DNA of 20,238 nucleotides from a virus. Below the pieces are notes generated by a model. It was given only the letters and a program-made list of their open reading frames with translations. It ran no database searches and was not told the DNA's origin. The number at the start of each line of letters is the position of its first letter. The first letter of the stretch is position 1. Shown piece after piece: positions 13,519 to 20,078 of this stretch. The position numbers and the translations under genes were made by a program. The stretch is from positions 1 to 20,238 of IMG/VR virus record IMGVR_UViG_3300013099_000910. One strand, given 5' to 3'.

Positions 13519-14526
13519 CGCCCCTGCTATTTTTTTGATTAACAATGGTGGTATACCTGAACACCGTTCATACTGTTTACTCCACGGTACAACATCGGCA
13601 AAACTATACCAATCTGGTACAGTTTGCAACCGTAAACACTCTCGAACGGTAAATCGTCTACAACCTTTAACACTACCATCTTGGTATTTATCACTTAAAT
13701 CAACCAGTTGAGAGTTAAACTTCCCATTCATAGTTGACGTTATTGTATAAGCATAAGAATCGAATGCGATTTTTCTCAAATACCCAGTTTTACCGCCACC
13801 AGAATAATAAGAATTCCCCATAAATTTTTTCTGGGAATCTATTGAAATATCTGTCCAGTTGCCACCTATAGGAACTTCATCTATAAAAGCAGCTTCATCC
13901 GGTCTAACACCGTATCCATAATGATTTTTAATGTTTACGTTTATAGCTGGTTCCGGCAAGTCTCCTATGGTGGTTCTGATAGTAACATATTCATCTTTAG
14001 AGTGTGTAGCGTCGGGGAACTGATATGTGTCGCCTAAAGATGCCACTAATATAACTCTTTCACGCTTTTGAGGTATCCCATATTCTAAGCAGTTTGTCAA
14101 TTTCCACGATGTGATATATCCCAACTCATACAAGCTGGCTATGAAATCATAAAAAACATTTTGGTGGTTTTTGGACACAATACCCTTTACGTTTTCAAAA
14201 ATGACATACTTTGGTTTTTTATATTTTATGATGTTATAAAATTCATAGATTAGATTACCATGCTTTTTATCATTAACACCTTCACCTTTTCCAGCAAACG
14301 AAAACGGCAAACACGGTACACCACCTATTATAATATCTGAATCTGGTATGGTTTTATAATCTAGGGTTTCAACATTACCTAAGACCGCATGGTTGCCAAT
14401 GTTCGCATTATAGGTCGATACTGCATAAGGGTTATTATCCACAGCATACAATATATCATATCCTAATTCTTTAAGCCCTACTGCCCCTATACCTGCGCCA
14501 CAAAAAATTTCGACTACGGTTGGCAT
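13507..14526 (-). CDS. DNA (cytosine-5-)-methyltransferase with altered motif X
   Basis: A C5-cytosine DNA methyltransferase, 339 aa. Motif I is EIFCGAGIGAVGLK (6-19), motif IV GGVPCLPFSFAGKGEG with catalytic C72, motif VI IFENV (109-113) and motif VIII PQKRERV. The variable target-recognition region follows, with SYYSGGGKTGYLR reminiscent of the HaeIII-type group, then RRFTVRECLRLQTVPDW (motif IX). Motif X, normally QYxQxGNAVPPLL, reads QYERCSGIPPLL: the Gly-Asn that lines the methyl-donor pocket is Cys-Ser. Its start overlaps the CmoA-like gene by 13 nt. It likely protects phage DNA from host restriction or installs a modified base. The specificity cannot be read from sequence. Confidence 0.93.
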   Translation of the reverse strand: MPTVVEIFCGAGIGAVGLKELGYDILYAVDNNPYAVSTYNANIGNHAVLGNVETLDYKTIPDSDIIIGGVPCLPFSFAGKGEGVNDKKHGNLIYEFYNIIKYKKPKYVIFENVKGIVSKNHQNVFYDFIASLYELGYITSWKLTNCLEYGIPQKRERVILVASLGDTYQFPDATHSKDEYVTIRTTIGDLPEPAINVNIKNHYGYGVRPDEAAFIDEVPIGGNWTDISIDSQKKFMGNSYYSGGGKTGYLRKIAFDSYAYTITSTMNGKFNSQLVDLSDKYQDGSVKGCRRFTVRECLRLQTVPDWYSFADVVPWSKQYERCSGIPPLLIKKIAGALLF

Positions 14527-15155
14527 TTATACACTACCCACGCTTTAAAATTATAGCTTTGCCATATCTGCTCATACTGTCCGATACTATTTAATTCTTC
14601 TATCATCTTATCGTCGTCTAAACAAAACATTGACCCAAATAGTTCATAATCTTTGTCTAATATTTCTGTATCGGTGAATGATTTTCTTTTTTGGTGGACA
14701 TGTTCTCTAGTCAAAATCGAATTGACTCTTGCGGATTTGGAAAAAACTTTTTCTGCTATGATTAGTGTTGTACCATTGGCGACTAGACGACGTAATTCAT
14801 CTACGACCTTTTTGCGTTTGATATTTCCTAGAAATTGAAGGGTGAAAACAGATATTACAACATCTATACTTTTAGTATTGGCTGTCAAAAATGTTAAACA
14901 GTCAGCTTCGTAAAACGTGAACGGATAACCGTCGCACATCCTAACCTGATCGACTCCTATGTATTCGCCCTCTGTGATGTTCTGGAAGGATTTTAATAGT
15001 TTGCCAGTGCTGCAACCCACATCAACGCAAACACCGTGTGGCGGCATATATTCTTTGAATATTGAAGTGGTAACATCTACTAGCCCATCATAATTTGGGA
15101 TGGATAGACTTATATGCTTATCGAAATCTTTTATAGATGCAAAGTCAAATTTCAT
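14514..15155 (-). CDS. CmoA-like class I SAM methyltransferase
   Basis: The 213-aa protein has the Rossmann motif VDVGCSTG (44-51) and an overall match to the tRNA-modification protein CmoA. The matching landmarks are ISLSIPNYDGLVDV (CmoA RSVPGYSNII), FTLQFL (104-109, identical), LIIAEKVFS (CmoA LVLSEKFS), a QKR...FTDTEILDK region and IWQSYNFKAWVVYK (CmoA LWFQCFNFGSLVALK). CmoA makes carboxy-SAM from SAM and prephenate. By my recalled alignment the CmoA Arg199 that holds the carboxylate is Asp here, so it may be a conventional methyltransferase or use another donor. It sits between two cytosine methyltransferases with overlapping ends, implying a joint role in DNA modification. Confidence 0.85.
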   Translation of the reverse strand: MKFDFASIKDFDKHISLSIPNYDGLVDVTTSIFKEYMPPHGVCVDVGCSTGKLLKSFQNITEGEYIGVDQVRMCDGYPFTFYEADCLTFLTANTKSIDVVISVFTLQFLGNIKRKKVVDELRRLVANGTTLIIAEKVFSKSARVNSILTREHVHQKRKSFTDTEILDKDYELFGSMFCLDDDKMIEELNSIGQYEQIWQSYNFKAWVVYKCQP

Positions 15156-16029
15156 TATCGAATTGTTGAATTAGGTCGCCAATGTATTTTATAACGGGTA
15201 CGGTCATACCATTACAGGTGAATTGTTGTGTAACGCTTAAATCGGTGTCATCAAACCAATCATCGGGGAAACCTTGTAATTTTAAACGTTCGGTGGGTGT
15301 GACTCTTCTAAGTATATCATTCATAAGAACAAGATCAGTAAAGTCCTTATAGTCGCGCTTCATTAATGTGCTACTTAATCCAGTGCAAGCGAATTGGTCA
15401 CTACGTTGTCTAGTAAAAAAGGCAAAGGGAACTTCGACTTCTGTGTTCTCAGTGAAATCCCATTCAAAGCTTTTGTTGATAAAGTCCATTTCGGATTTGA
15501 GGTTGGGATTATTACGCTTCCCAAGTTGGAACAAATCGGATTCAGGGGGGATTCCATCACGCACCCCAACAATGTAAACTCTACGTCTACGCTGTGGGAC
15601 TCCAAAGTACTTTGAATCAAACATTGTCCACGTCGCATCGTACCCGATTTCGGCAAGGTCTTGTAAGATAACATCAATTCCTCTGCTAAGGATGGCACTG
15701 ACGTTCTCAATAATCGCATATTTTGGTTTTGCTTCACTTATTAATCTCTTATATTCTTTCCATAAACTAGAATCTTTTCCTTCTATACCACCACCTTTAC
15801 CAGCATGGGAAATTTGTGTACAAGGGAAACCGCCACATAAGACATCATATTTGTCTGGTTCAACGGTTAATTCTAAAACATCGTTGACTATATTAACACC
15901 ATTAAAGTTCTTACGTAAAACTTTTCTACAATAGTCTTCAATTTCGCACATAGTAACGATTTCCATACCAGCTTCTCGTAAGCCTAATTCGAAGCCTCCT
16001 ATACCACTAAACAATCCTAATACTTTCAT
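15145..16029 (-). CDS. DNA (cytosine-5-)-methyltransferase, second copy, variant motif X
   Basis: A C5-cytosine DNA methyltransferase, 294 aa. MKVLGLFSGIGGFELGL is motif I, GGFPCTQISHAGKGGG motif IV with C70, IIENVSAIL motif VI, PQRRRRVYIVG motif VIII, and RRVTPTERLKLQGFPDDW motif IX. Motif X reads QQFTCNGMTVPVI: Asn is kept but the preceding Gly is Cys. It belongs to the phage Dcm-like group and is clearly different from the methyltransferase at 13507-14526. The ATG at 16029 is chosen because it overlaps the previous stop and starts motif I directly; a longer frame to 16074 adds only an unrelated MGNRTRSKRW extension. Confidence 0.93.
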   Translation of the reverse strand: MKVLGLFSGIGGFELGLREAGMEIVTMCEIEDYCRKVLRKNFNGVNIVNDVLELTVEPDKYDVLCGGFPCTQISHAGKGGGIEGKDSSLWKEYKRLISEAKPKYAIIENVSAILSRGIDVILQDLAEIGYDATWTMFDSKYFGVPQRRRRVYIVGVRDGIPPESDLFQLGKRNNPNLKSEMDFINKSFEWDFTENTEVEVPFAFFTRQRSDQFACTGLSSTLMKRDYKDFTDLVLMNDILRRVTPTERLKLQGFPDDWFDDTDLSVTQQFTCNGMTVPVIKYIGDLIQQFDNEI

Positions 16030-16343
16030 AAAATCCAATGTGAACCATCTTTTTGATCGAGTCCTATTACCCAAGATATAGGACGATTTTTGTTAATGTT
16101 ATCTTGATAGGTTTCTTTGATTTTTGGTTTAACACCAGTATCTTTTTCATACCATGCTAAAAATTTATGAGCTTCACAATCTTCTTCAAGATAACAATTT
16201 TTACGTTGCCAATAGCTGTATGATATATCACTTAACTTATCGTTGTCAATGAGTTCGTTGATGTATTGTTTCATGATAGCATTAGCTACTACTAAATATC
16301 CGTGTCCAGCAGTACCTATAAATTTAAAAGTTTTAGATTTCAT
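16026..16343 (-). CDS. Small conserved phage protein, first gene of the methyltransferase operon
   Basis: A 105-aa protein that begins TFKFIGTAGHGYLVV, a pattern I associate with a small phage family of unknown function (F...GT.GHGYL.V). It continues with SYSYWQRKNCYLEEDCEAHKF and a basic centre. AAGGG lies about 7 nt before the ATG. It is the first gene behind the promoter at 16379-16406 and is coupled to the methyltransferase by ATGA. It may be an accessory factor of the modification enzymes, but only position suggests this. Confidence 0.82.
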   Translation of the reverse strand: MKSKTFKFIGTAGHGYLVVANAIMKQYINELIDNDKLSDISYSYWQRKNCYLEEDCEAHKFLAWYEKDTGVKPKIKETYQDNINKNRPISWVIGLDQKDGSHWIL

Positions 16344-16378
16344 GATGAACCCTTCGACGTTTCGTTTAAGTTGGGTCT

Positions 16379-16406
16379 ATTATGACAGGGTGACAGATAA
16401 TGTCAA
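16379..16406 (-). promoter_or_regulatory. Early promoter of the methyltransferase operon, shared leader
   Basis: Minus strand TTGACA (16401-16406), 16-bp spacer, CATAAT (16379-16384), then AATAGACCCAACTTAAACGA. The leader matches that of the J-domain gene over about 25 nt (AATAGACYCAACTTAAACGA). An ACCCT in the spacer can pair with AGGGT at the ribosome binding site, a weak 5-bp stem. Confidence 0.75.
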
Positions 16407-16420
16407 ATTTATTTTGAAGG

Positions 16421-16461
16421 AATCATGCACTTAAACCTTATAATATTTTAAGTGCATGATT
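16421..16461. terminator. Perfect 15-bp inverted repeat, likely terminator/insulator
   Basis: AATCATGCACTTAAA (16421-16435) and TTTAAGTGCATGATT (16447-16461) form a 15-bp stem with an 11-nt loop, between the stop of 16471-17253 and the methyltransferase promoter. In the minus direction no U-run follows (CCTTCAAAAT), so it may act as a transcript-end hairpin rather than a classic Rho-independent terminator. Confidence 0.65.
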
Positions 16462-16470
16462 TTACGGGGC

Positions 16471-17253
16471 TTATTTGAAGTATTTTGAATAGTGCTTTTT
16501 AATCAACATGTTTAAGAAGTCCTTATACTTAGGATATGAGGATAACAAGTCGATGTTTTCAGGTGTTAGGTTTTTATTCCATTTATTTTTGAATTCACCC
16601 TTTTCATATTGTAGTTGGAATAATTCTGGGTTCTTACCTGCACCAACCATAATGATATAAAGGTTTCCAGCACCAGCATATTGATTATAGAATGCTGGGT
16701 CTTCATTAGTCGTACAAAAACCAGATGCACCATATTTACAAGAAGCTGCATGGTCTTTAGGTATAATAACCTTAAAATCTTTACTCTTAATCACATAAGT
16801 AGCTTCACTAGTTGGGATATTATCCAAATCTTTGAAATCTTTTTGTGCAGCAACTTCTTCTACAGCAGCGTTCAACTCACCAATGCTTTTGAATTGACCA
16901 ATTTGATTTTTAGTCATTTTAGATTTGAACTTATCTAAAGTTACTAATGCGCGTTTAGCATGTTCTATATCTTCAAGCGGTTCACCTTTTAGATATTGTA
17001 TAATCATCCACTGTAAGTTACTCTTTTTACGAGTTGGGTCAATTTCGGCAAACATATCAACAATGTTTTTCGCCTGATCTTCACCTTGGCTTAATCTACT
17101 TTTCATAGATGCTGGCACACGATTATCGTTATCAAAACGATCTTCTAATTTGTCCTTATACATGGTGTAAAAGGTTTCGATCTTACCTTCATTCAACATC
17201 ATGACAAATGATTCAGTAATACTCATATTTTTAAAAATTTCTAATAGTAACAT
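16471..17253 (-). CDS. Conserved phage protein with YGxxxxCT-type domain, 260 aa
   Basis: The C-terminal half has HAASCKYGASGFCTTNEDPAF followed by YNQYAGAGNLYIIMV and a FQLQYEKGEF strand. This resembles a domain frequent in phage proteins with the pattern A..YG..T.WCT....D...F..Y...G.LY.I, whose biochemical role I do not know. The usual Trp before Cys is Phe here. The N-terminal half is helical and charged. It starts MLLLEIF, like the neighbour at 17304-17759 (MLLNEIF). AAGGA lies 6 nt before the ATG and a GATAAATA late promoter lies just upstream. A 15-bp inverted repeat follows the stop. Confidence 0.82.
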   Translation of the reverse strand: MLLLEIFKNMSITESFVMMLNEGKIETFYTMYKDKLEDRFDNDNRVPASMKSRLSQGEDQAKNIVDMFAEIDPTRKKSNLQWMIIQYLKGEPLEDIEHAKRALVTLDKFKSKMTKNQIGQFKSIGELNAAVEEVAAQKDFKDLDNIPTSEATYVIKSKDFKVIIPKDHAASCKYGASGFCTTNEDPAFYNQYAGAGNLYIIMVGAGKNPELFQLQYEKGEFKNKWNKNLTPENIDLLSSYPKYKDFLNMLIKKHYSKYFK

Positions 17254-17277
17254 TGTTGTTCCTTCTTGTTTTGGATG

Positions 17278-17285
17278 TATTTATC
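17278..17285 (-). promoter_or_regulatory. T4-type late promoter (GATAAATA)
   Basis: GATAAATA on the minus strand, 24 nt before the ATG at 17253, in the gap after the stop of 17304-17759. One base differs from the T4 late consensus. Confidence 0.5.
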
Positions 17286-17303
17286 AATTCGTTAAGTGTT
17301 ATC

Positions 17304-17759
17304 TTACGTTTTTCTCAGCACATAATATTTAGAGGTTCCCAAAGGAAACATAACTGGTGGCTTATCTAACAATTCGTAAGCATATTTACGCTGCATAACT
17401 TTTATCATTTTGTCATACAAATCCTGACGATTATCCTCATGCGCACCAAATGCTACTAGCTTGGGGTCGTGTTTAACGAGCGATTTTTCTATTATGGCTA
17501 GAACGGTTGCGAAAACTTCAAATTCATCACCAGTACCCGTTATACCCTCTTTATCGCCATCTACACTTTGGTTTTGGAAGTCGAAACCTATTCCACTATC
17601 GCTTAAATCCACACCAGTCTGTCTAAAGTTTCTAATTTTGAAAACGTTAACTGTTATGAGGATGCCTGATGTTGTAGTGAATTCAAATTTATCTACACCG
17701 CTTCCACCACTAACCAGTTTGTATGGTAAGGGTCTGTCAAATATTTCATTTAATAGCAT
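17304..17759 (-). CDS. Conserved phage protein, 151 aa, possible acetyltransferase-like fold
   Basis: The layout MLLNEIFDRPLPYKL, then strands (KFEFTTTSGILITVNV), GIGFDFQN, ITGTGDEFEVFATVLAII, then LVAFGAHEDNRQDLYDKMIK and a C-terminal YYVLRK belongs to a phage family I recognise by pattern (L.EIFD.P..Y, TGTG...VFATV..I, F.A.E..R..LY). The last part, A.E..R..LYdkM...., resembles the acceptor-binding end of GNAT folds, but no acetyl-CoA motif is visible, so the activity is open. AAGGA lies 7 nt before the ATG. It is transcribed with the repeat proteins upstream. Confidence 0.82.
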   Translation of the reverse strand: MLLNEIFDRPLPYKLVSGGSGVDKFEFTTTSGILITVNVFKIRNFRQTGVDLSDSGIGFDFQNQSVDGDKEGITGTGDEFEVFATVLAIIEKSLVKHDPKLVAFGAHEDNRQDLYDKMIKVMQRKYAYELLDKPPVMFPLGTSKYYVLRKT

Positions 17760-17771
17760 TATATATCCTTT

Positions 17772-18203
17772 TCAAAATCTGTTATTGTAATGTCTGCGCC
17801 AAACAACGCTTCGATCTTTCTGTAAATTAGCTTCACCTTTAGGAAATTTTTCATCTAAAACAACAGAAGCGTAATAATAGGTGTACATAGCGTTTTGTGC
17901 CAGAGCTTCTTCGCCTTTAGGAAATTCATCATGTAGTATTTCATTAGCATAACCATAAGCAAATTTCGCATCGGTTGCTATAATATCTTCTAACTCTGGA
18001 AACGGTTTTTCTATCATCTTCCTAACGAACAAAAATGCCAATCGGGGTGATTTTGTTAACTGTTCGTAAGTATGGTCTATATCATCTTTATCCGCACCAT
18101 TGTAATCATTAAAGAACATTTGAGCCAACGTTGAACGTCTATCACCGTAAAGACTATCTGGGTCAGAATACATATTATATAAATTTATTTTAGTATGACT
18201 CAT
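17772..18203 (-). CDS. Repeat protein of the YAxxxL..FPxGE family, 143 aa
   Basis: After an N-terminal LYNMYSDPDSLYG cap, the protein is built of helical units of about 25 residues. Examples are AFLFVRKMIEKPFPELEDII, AYGYANEILHDEFPKGEEAL and TYYYASVVLDEKFPKGEANL. The units fit a helix-turn pattern with a FPxGE turn, so an alpha solenoid similar to SEL1/TPR repeats is likely. Two further paralogs lie upstream. No catalytic motif is seen; a protein-binding role is inferred. GGGGA lies 7 nt before the ATG, which overlaps the upstream paralog's stop. Confidence 0.82.
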   Translation of the reverse strand: MSHTKINLYNMYSDPDSLYGDRRSTLAQMFFNDYNGADKDDIDHTYEQLTKSPRLAFLFVRKMIEKPFPELEDIIATDAKFAYGYANEILHDEFPKGEEALAQNAMYTYYYASVVLDEKFPKGEANLQKDRSVVWRRHYNNRF

Positions 18204-18583
18204 ACTTTATCCCCATATCGTTCCATAGCTACCAGATAAGCATTGCGATGTGTAGAGTTTAAAATTAGTGGTTCAGCTCTACGAAACCGCTCAAACATAA
18301 TATCAACAGCATAATGAAACGCATAATAGGCATTTTGTGCTATTGCTGGTTCCCCAGTTACAAATCTGTCATCTAAATAATTAGCGGCATACAGATAAGA
18401 ATATTCTGCGCTTTTCGCTATTGCTTTCTCATACTTTTCTAAATCAGAAAAATCGAAAAACATTGCATCTAAATCCATGTTTTCATCAGAATACGTCGCC
18501 CAAACAAAATCAGCATCTTCATGAACTAAATCATGTGCATACAATTTTTCAGGGTTTTTGTGGTATTTGTAAAGTTTTAGCAT
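18200..18583 (-). CDS. Repeat protein of the YAxxxL..FPxGE family, 127 aa
   Basis: This is a paralog of the genes on either side. The cap is LKLYKYHKNPEKLYAHD. Repeat units include EYSYLYAANYLDDRFVTGEP and YYAFHYAVDIMFERFRRAEP, with AIAKS and AIAQN linkers. The last unit has lost the FPxGE turn (FRRAEP). It is preceded by a TATAAATA late promoter (18608-18615) that faces away from the plus-strand paralog. The start ATG has only a weak ribosome binding site (GAGAA). Function unknown. Confidence 0.82.
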   Translation of the reverse strand: MLKLYKYHKNPEKLYAHDLVHEDADFVWATYSDENMDLDAMFFDFSDLEKYEKAIAKSAEYSYLYAANYLDDRFVTGEPAIAQNAYYAFHYAVDIMFERFRRAEPLILNSTHRNAYLVAMERYGDKV

Positions 18584-18593
18584 ATAGGTTTCT

Positions 18594-18615
18594 CATAAAT
18601 ATAGTAATATTTATA
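18594..18615. promoter_or_regulatory. Back-to-back late promoters in a palindrome
   Basis: Plus strand CATAAATA (18594-18601) faces the gene at 18629, and minus strand TATAAATA (18608-18615) faces the gene starting at 18583. The two overlap a palindrome ATAAATAT-AGTA-ATATTTAT, so one 22-bp site can serve both paralogs. Confidence 0.7.
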
Positions 18616-18628
18616 AAAGGTTACTAGA

Positions 18629-19153
18629 ATGGACTTATATCAACATCACAATGAGCCAAAAGATTTATATGGTTATGATAGATTAACACCTAAAACTGTA
18701 TGGGAATGGCACAAAAACCAAATAGAAACAATGACACCTTACGAAAGTATATTGAAACAATCACCGGAATATTCTTACAAATATGCGTCTGCTATGAAGT
18801 CTAGGTATGGTGGTTTCGTAGCACCAATGGAACACGCTGTAGGAAAAAGTGCAAAGTATTCATACAATTGGGCTATGAACATTTTAGATAAAAAACCATT
18901 CCCAGAAGGTGAAGAGGCTATTGCCAGAAATCCAAATTTGTCTATGCAATATGCGTGGTACATCATAAAGGGAAAATGGGAAAAAGGTGAGGATGCTATA
19001 GCTACAGATGCTTGGCAATCGGTTAGGTACGCACAATTCGTGTTAGGTGGTAGGTTCCCTAAAGGCGAAGAGATCATAAAAACGGACAGTATGGCACATA
19101 AGAGTTATATTGATATGTTGAAAACCACAGAAGCAGACAAAGCTTATCGTTAA
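18629..19153 (+). CDS. Repeat protein of the YAxxxL..FPxGE family, 174 aa, plus strand
   Basis: The largest of three paralogs. The N-terminal cap MDLYQHHNEPKDLYGYDRL matches the other two. Repeat units include EYSYKYASAMKSRYGG, KYSYNWAMNILDKKPFPEGE, LSMQYAWYIIKGKWEKGE and SVRYAQFVLGGRFPKGE, linked by AIARN, AIATD and IIKTD. It is probably an alpha solenoid. AAAAGG lies upstream of the ATG and a CATAAATA late promoter at 18594. It is one of the few plus-strand genes; its stop shares TTAA with the convergent gene at 19150-19407. The role is unknown. Confidence 0.88.
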   Translation: MDLYQHHNEPKDLYGYDRLTPKTVWEWHKNQIETMTPYESILKQSPEYSYKYASAMKSRYGGFVAPMEHAVGKSAKYSYNWAMNILDKKPFPEGEEAIARNPNLSMQYAWYIIKGKWEKGEDAIATDAWQSVRYAQFVLGGRFPKGEEIIKTDSMAHKSYIDMLKTTEADKAYR

Positions 19154-19407
19154 TGTTTAAGAATATCATCCATTCTTCTTCTCATTTTTTGATAAATCTG
19201 ATACCTTAACGAGCGGATATGGATGCCCCAACAATAAGAAAAGAAACCAACCCCTATCGAAAACATCCCAAATGTGGTAAGATGGAGGGGTTCAGTTGAA
19301 AACCAACCTACACTTGACATCATCAACATTACACCTAATAGTGCAAATATAAATGGCATGGCTGCATAGACATATCGGTTTAATCTAACTTTTTTAAGCA
19401 AAAACAT
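19150..19407 (-). CDS. Small membrane protein with two helices, 85 aa
   Basis: Two hydrophobic stretches, AAMPFIFALLGVMLMMSS (about 15-32) and FGMFSIGVGFFSYCWGI (about 46-62), are separated by a short polar loop, with basic residues before the first and a basic tail (RSLRYQIYQKMRRRM) after the second. Both ends are probably cytoplasmic. The size and topology would suit a holin-like or superinfection-related protein, but no lysis partner is nearby. AGGA lies 5 nt before the ATG. The stop is convergent with the repeat protein. Confidence 0.78.
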   Translation of the reverse strand: MFLLKKVRLNRYVYAAMPFIFALLGVMLMMSSVGWFSTEPLHLTTFGMFSIGVGFFSYCWGIHIRSLRYQIYQKMRRRMDDILKH

Positions 19408-19416
19408 ATTAATCCT

Positions 19417-19563
19417 ATGAAAATTGTAATTTTCTACATCTTTACGGTTCCACCACTGTTACAACATTACTTAACAGATGATACACCGTTTTTTGTTACA
19501 TATACATTTCTGATTATAACAGGTTTGTTCGCGCTATTCCAAGATAAACAGTTAGGAGATTAG
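19417..19563 (+). CDS. Small membrane protein, 48 aa, plus strand
   Basis: The frame MKIVIFYIFTVPPLLQHYL continues through TPFFVTYTFLIITGLFALFQ to DKQLGD: two hydrophobic segments with a DD-containing loop. It starts 9 nt from the divergent minus-strand start at 19407, and its TAG overlaps the convergent stop at 19560, exactly filling the gap. That tight fit supports a real gene. Against it, no ribosome binding site is obvious and no plus-strand promoter is seen; transcription would come from read-through of 18629-19153. Confidence 0.45.
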   Translation: MKIVIFYIFTVPPLLQHYLTDDTPFFVTYTFLIITGLFALFQDKQLGD

Positions 19564-20033
19564 AATTTTCCTATCCAGTAAGCATCTGCTAAATCAGCTA
19601 ACCCAGTTGTCTTTTTATGACCAGACTCTTTAAACTTTGTCATATCATCTTCTGGCACAGACGCTATCATTTCAGTTTTGGTAGCTTTACCGTTATCAGT
19701 TGCGAATTTCTTAACAGCGGTTGGAGCCACAATCTTACATTCCATCGTGAAATCGTTTAAAATATTCGTGATGATGACACCTTGTAAACAGGCTAAATCT
19801 CTTGTCACATTACCACGACTCATACCAAAGCTCAAACCTTCAATGTTTACCGCATCCACGTTATACTGTTGCATTATGTTATGAATGCGTATGTATATCA
19901 TTAAAATCCTTTTAAACAGTGAACCATCGTCTTTAGACGTTTTTATTGTCGCATGGTGAATCATATCACCATCTAAGAATATCACGATGCCAGTGCAGCT
20001 TAACGACTGATCTATACCCATTGTTACTATCAT
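19560..20033 (-). CDS. RuvC-like Holliday-junction resolvase
   Basis: An RNase H-fold junction endonuclease, 157 aa, as for RuvC. The four acidic residues are in place: D8 in GIDQSLSCTG, E65 in VNIEGLSFG, and D147/D150 in GLADLADAYWIG. The basic APTAVKKFATDNGKATKTEM segment matches the RuvC substrate-binding loop (P...KK..TGNG.A.K..M). In T4 the non-homologous gp49 resolves branched DNA before packaging; this enzyme likely fills that role. GAGGGT lies about 6 nt before the ATG at 20033, inside a hairpin that also contains its late promoter. A second ATG at 20021 is possible but lacks this site. Confidence 0.9.
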   Translation of the reverse strand: MIVTMGIDQSLSCTGIVIFLDGDMIHHATIKTSKDDGSLFKRILMIYIRIHNIMQQYNVDAVNIEGLSFGMSRGNVTRDLACLQGVIITNILNDFTMECKIVAPTAVKKFATDNGKATKTEMIASVPEDDMTKFKESGHKKTTGLADLADAYWIGKF

Positions 20034-20038
20034 TTCTA

Positions 20039-20070
20039 ACCCTCATAATCTTTCGACTATTTATAAGGGT
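20039..20070 (-). promoter_or_regulatory. Late promoter and RBS-sequestering hairpin of the resolvase gene
   Basis: TATAAATA is at 20058-20065. ACCCTTATAA (20061-20070) can pair with TTATGAGGGT (20039-20048): 10 bp including one G-U in RNA, with a 12-nt loop. The 3' arm holds the GAGGGT ribosome binding site. RNA starting at the late promoter lacks most of the 5' arm. Confidence 0.7.
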
Positions 20071-20078
20071 CGGAAATG

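Noticed and set aside
15375-15737. Minus-strand open frame of 120 codons in another frame
   Set aside because: Inside the cytosine methyltransferase, whose motifs fix the true frame.
17461-17790. Plus-strand open frame of 109 codons
   Set aside because: Antisense to the conserved 151-aa phage protein, and its composition is typical of a shadow frame.
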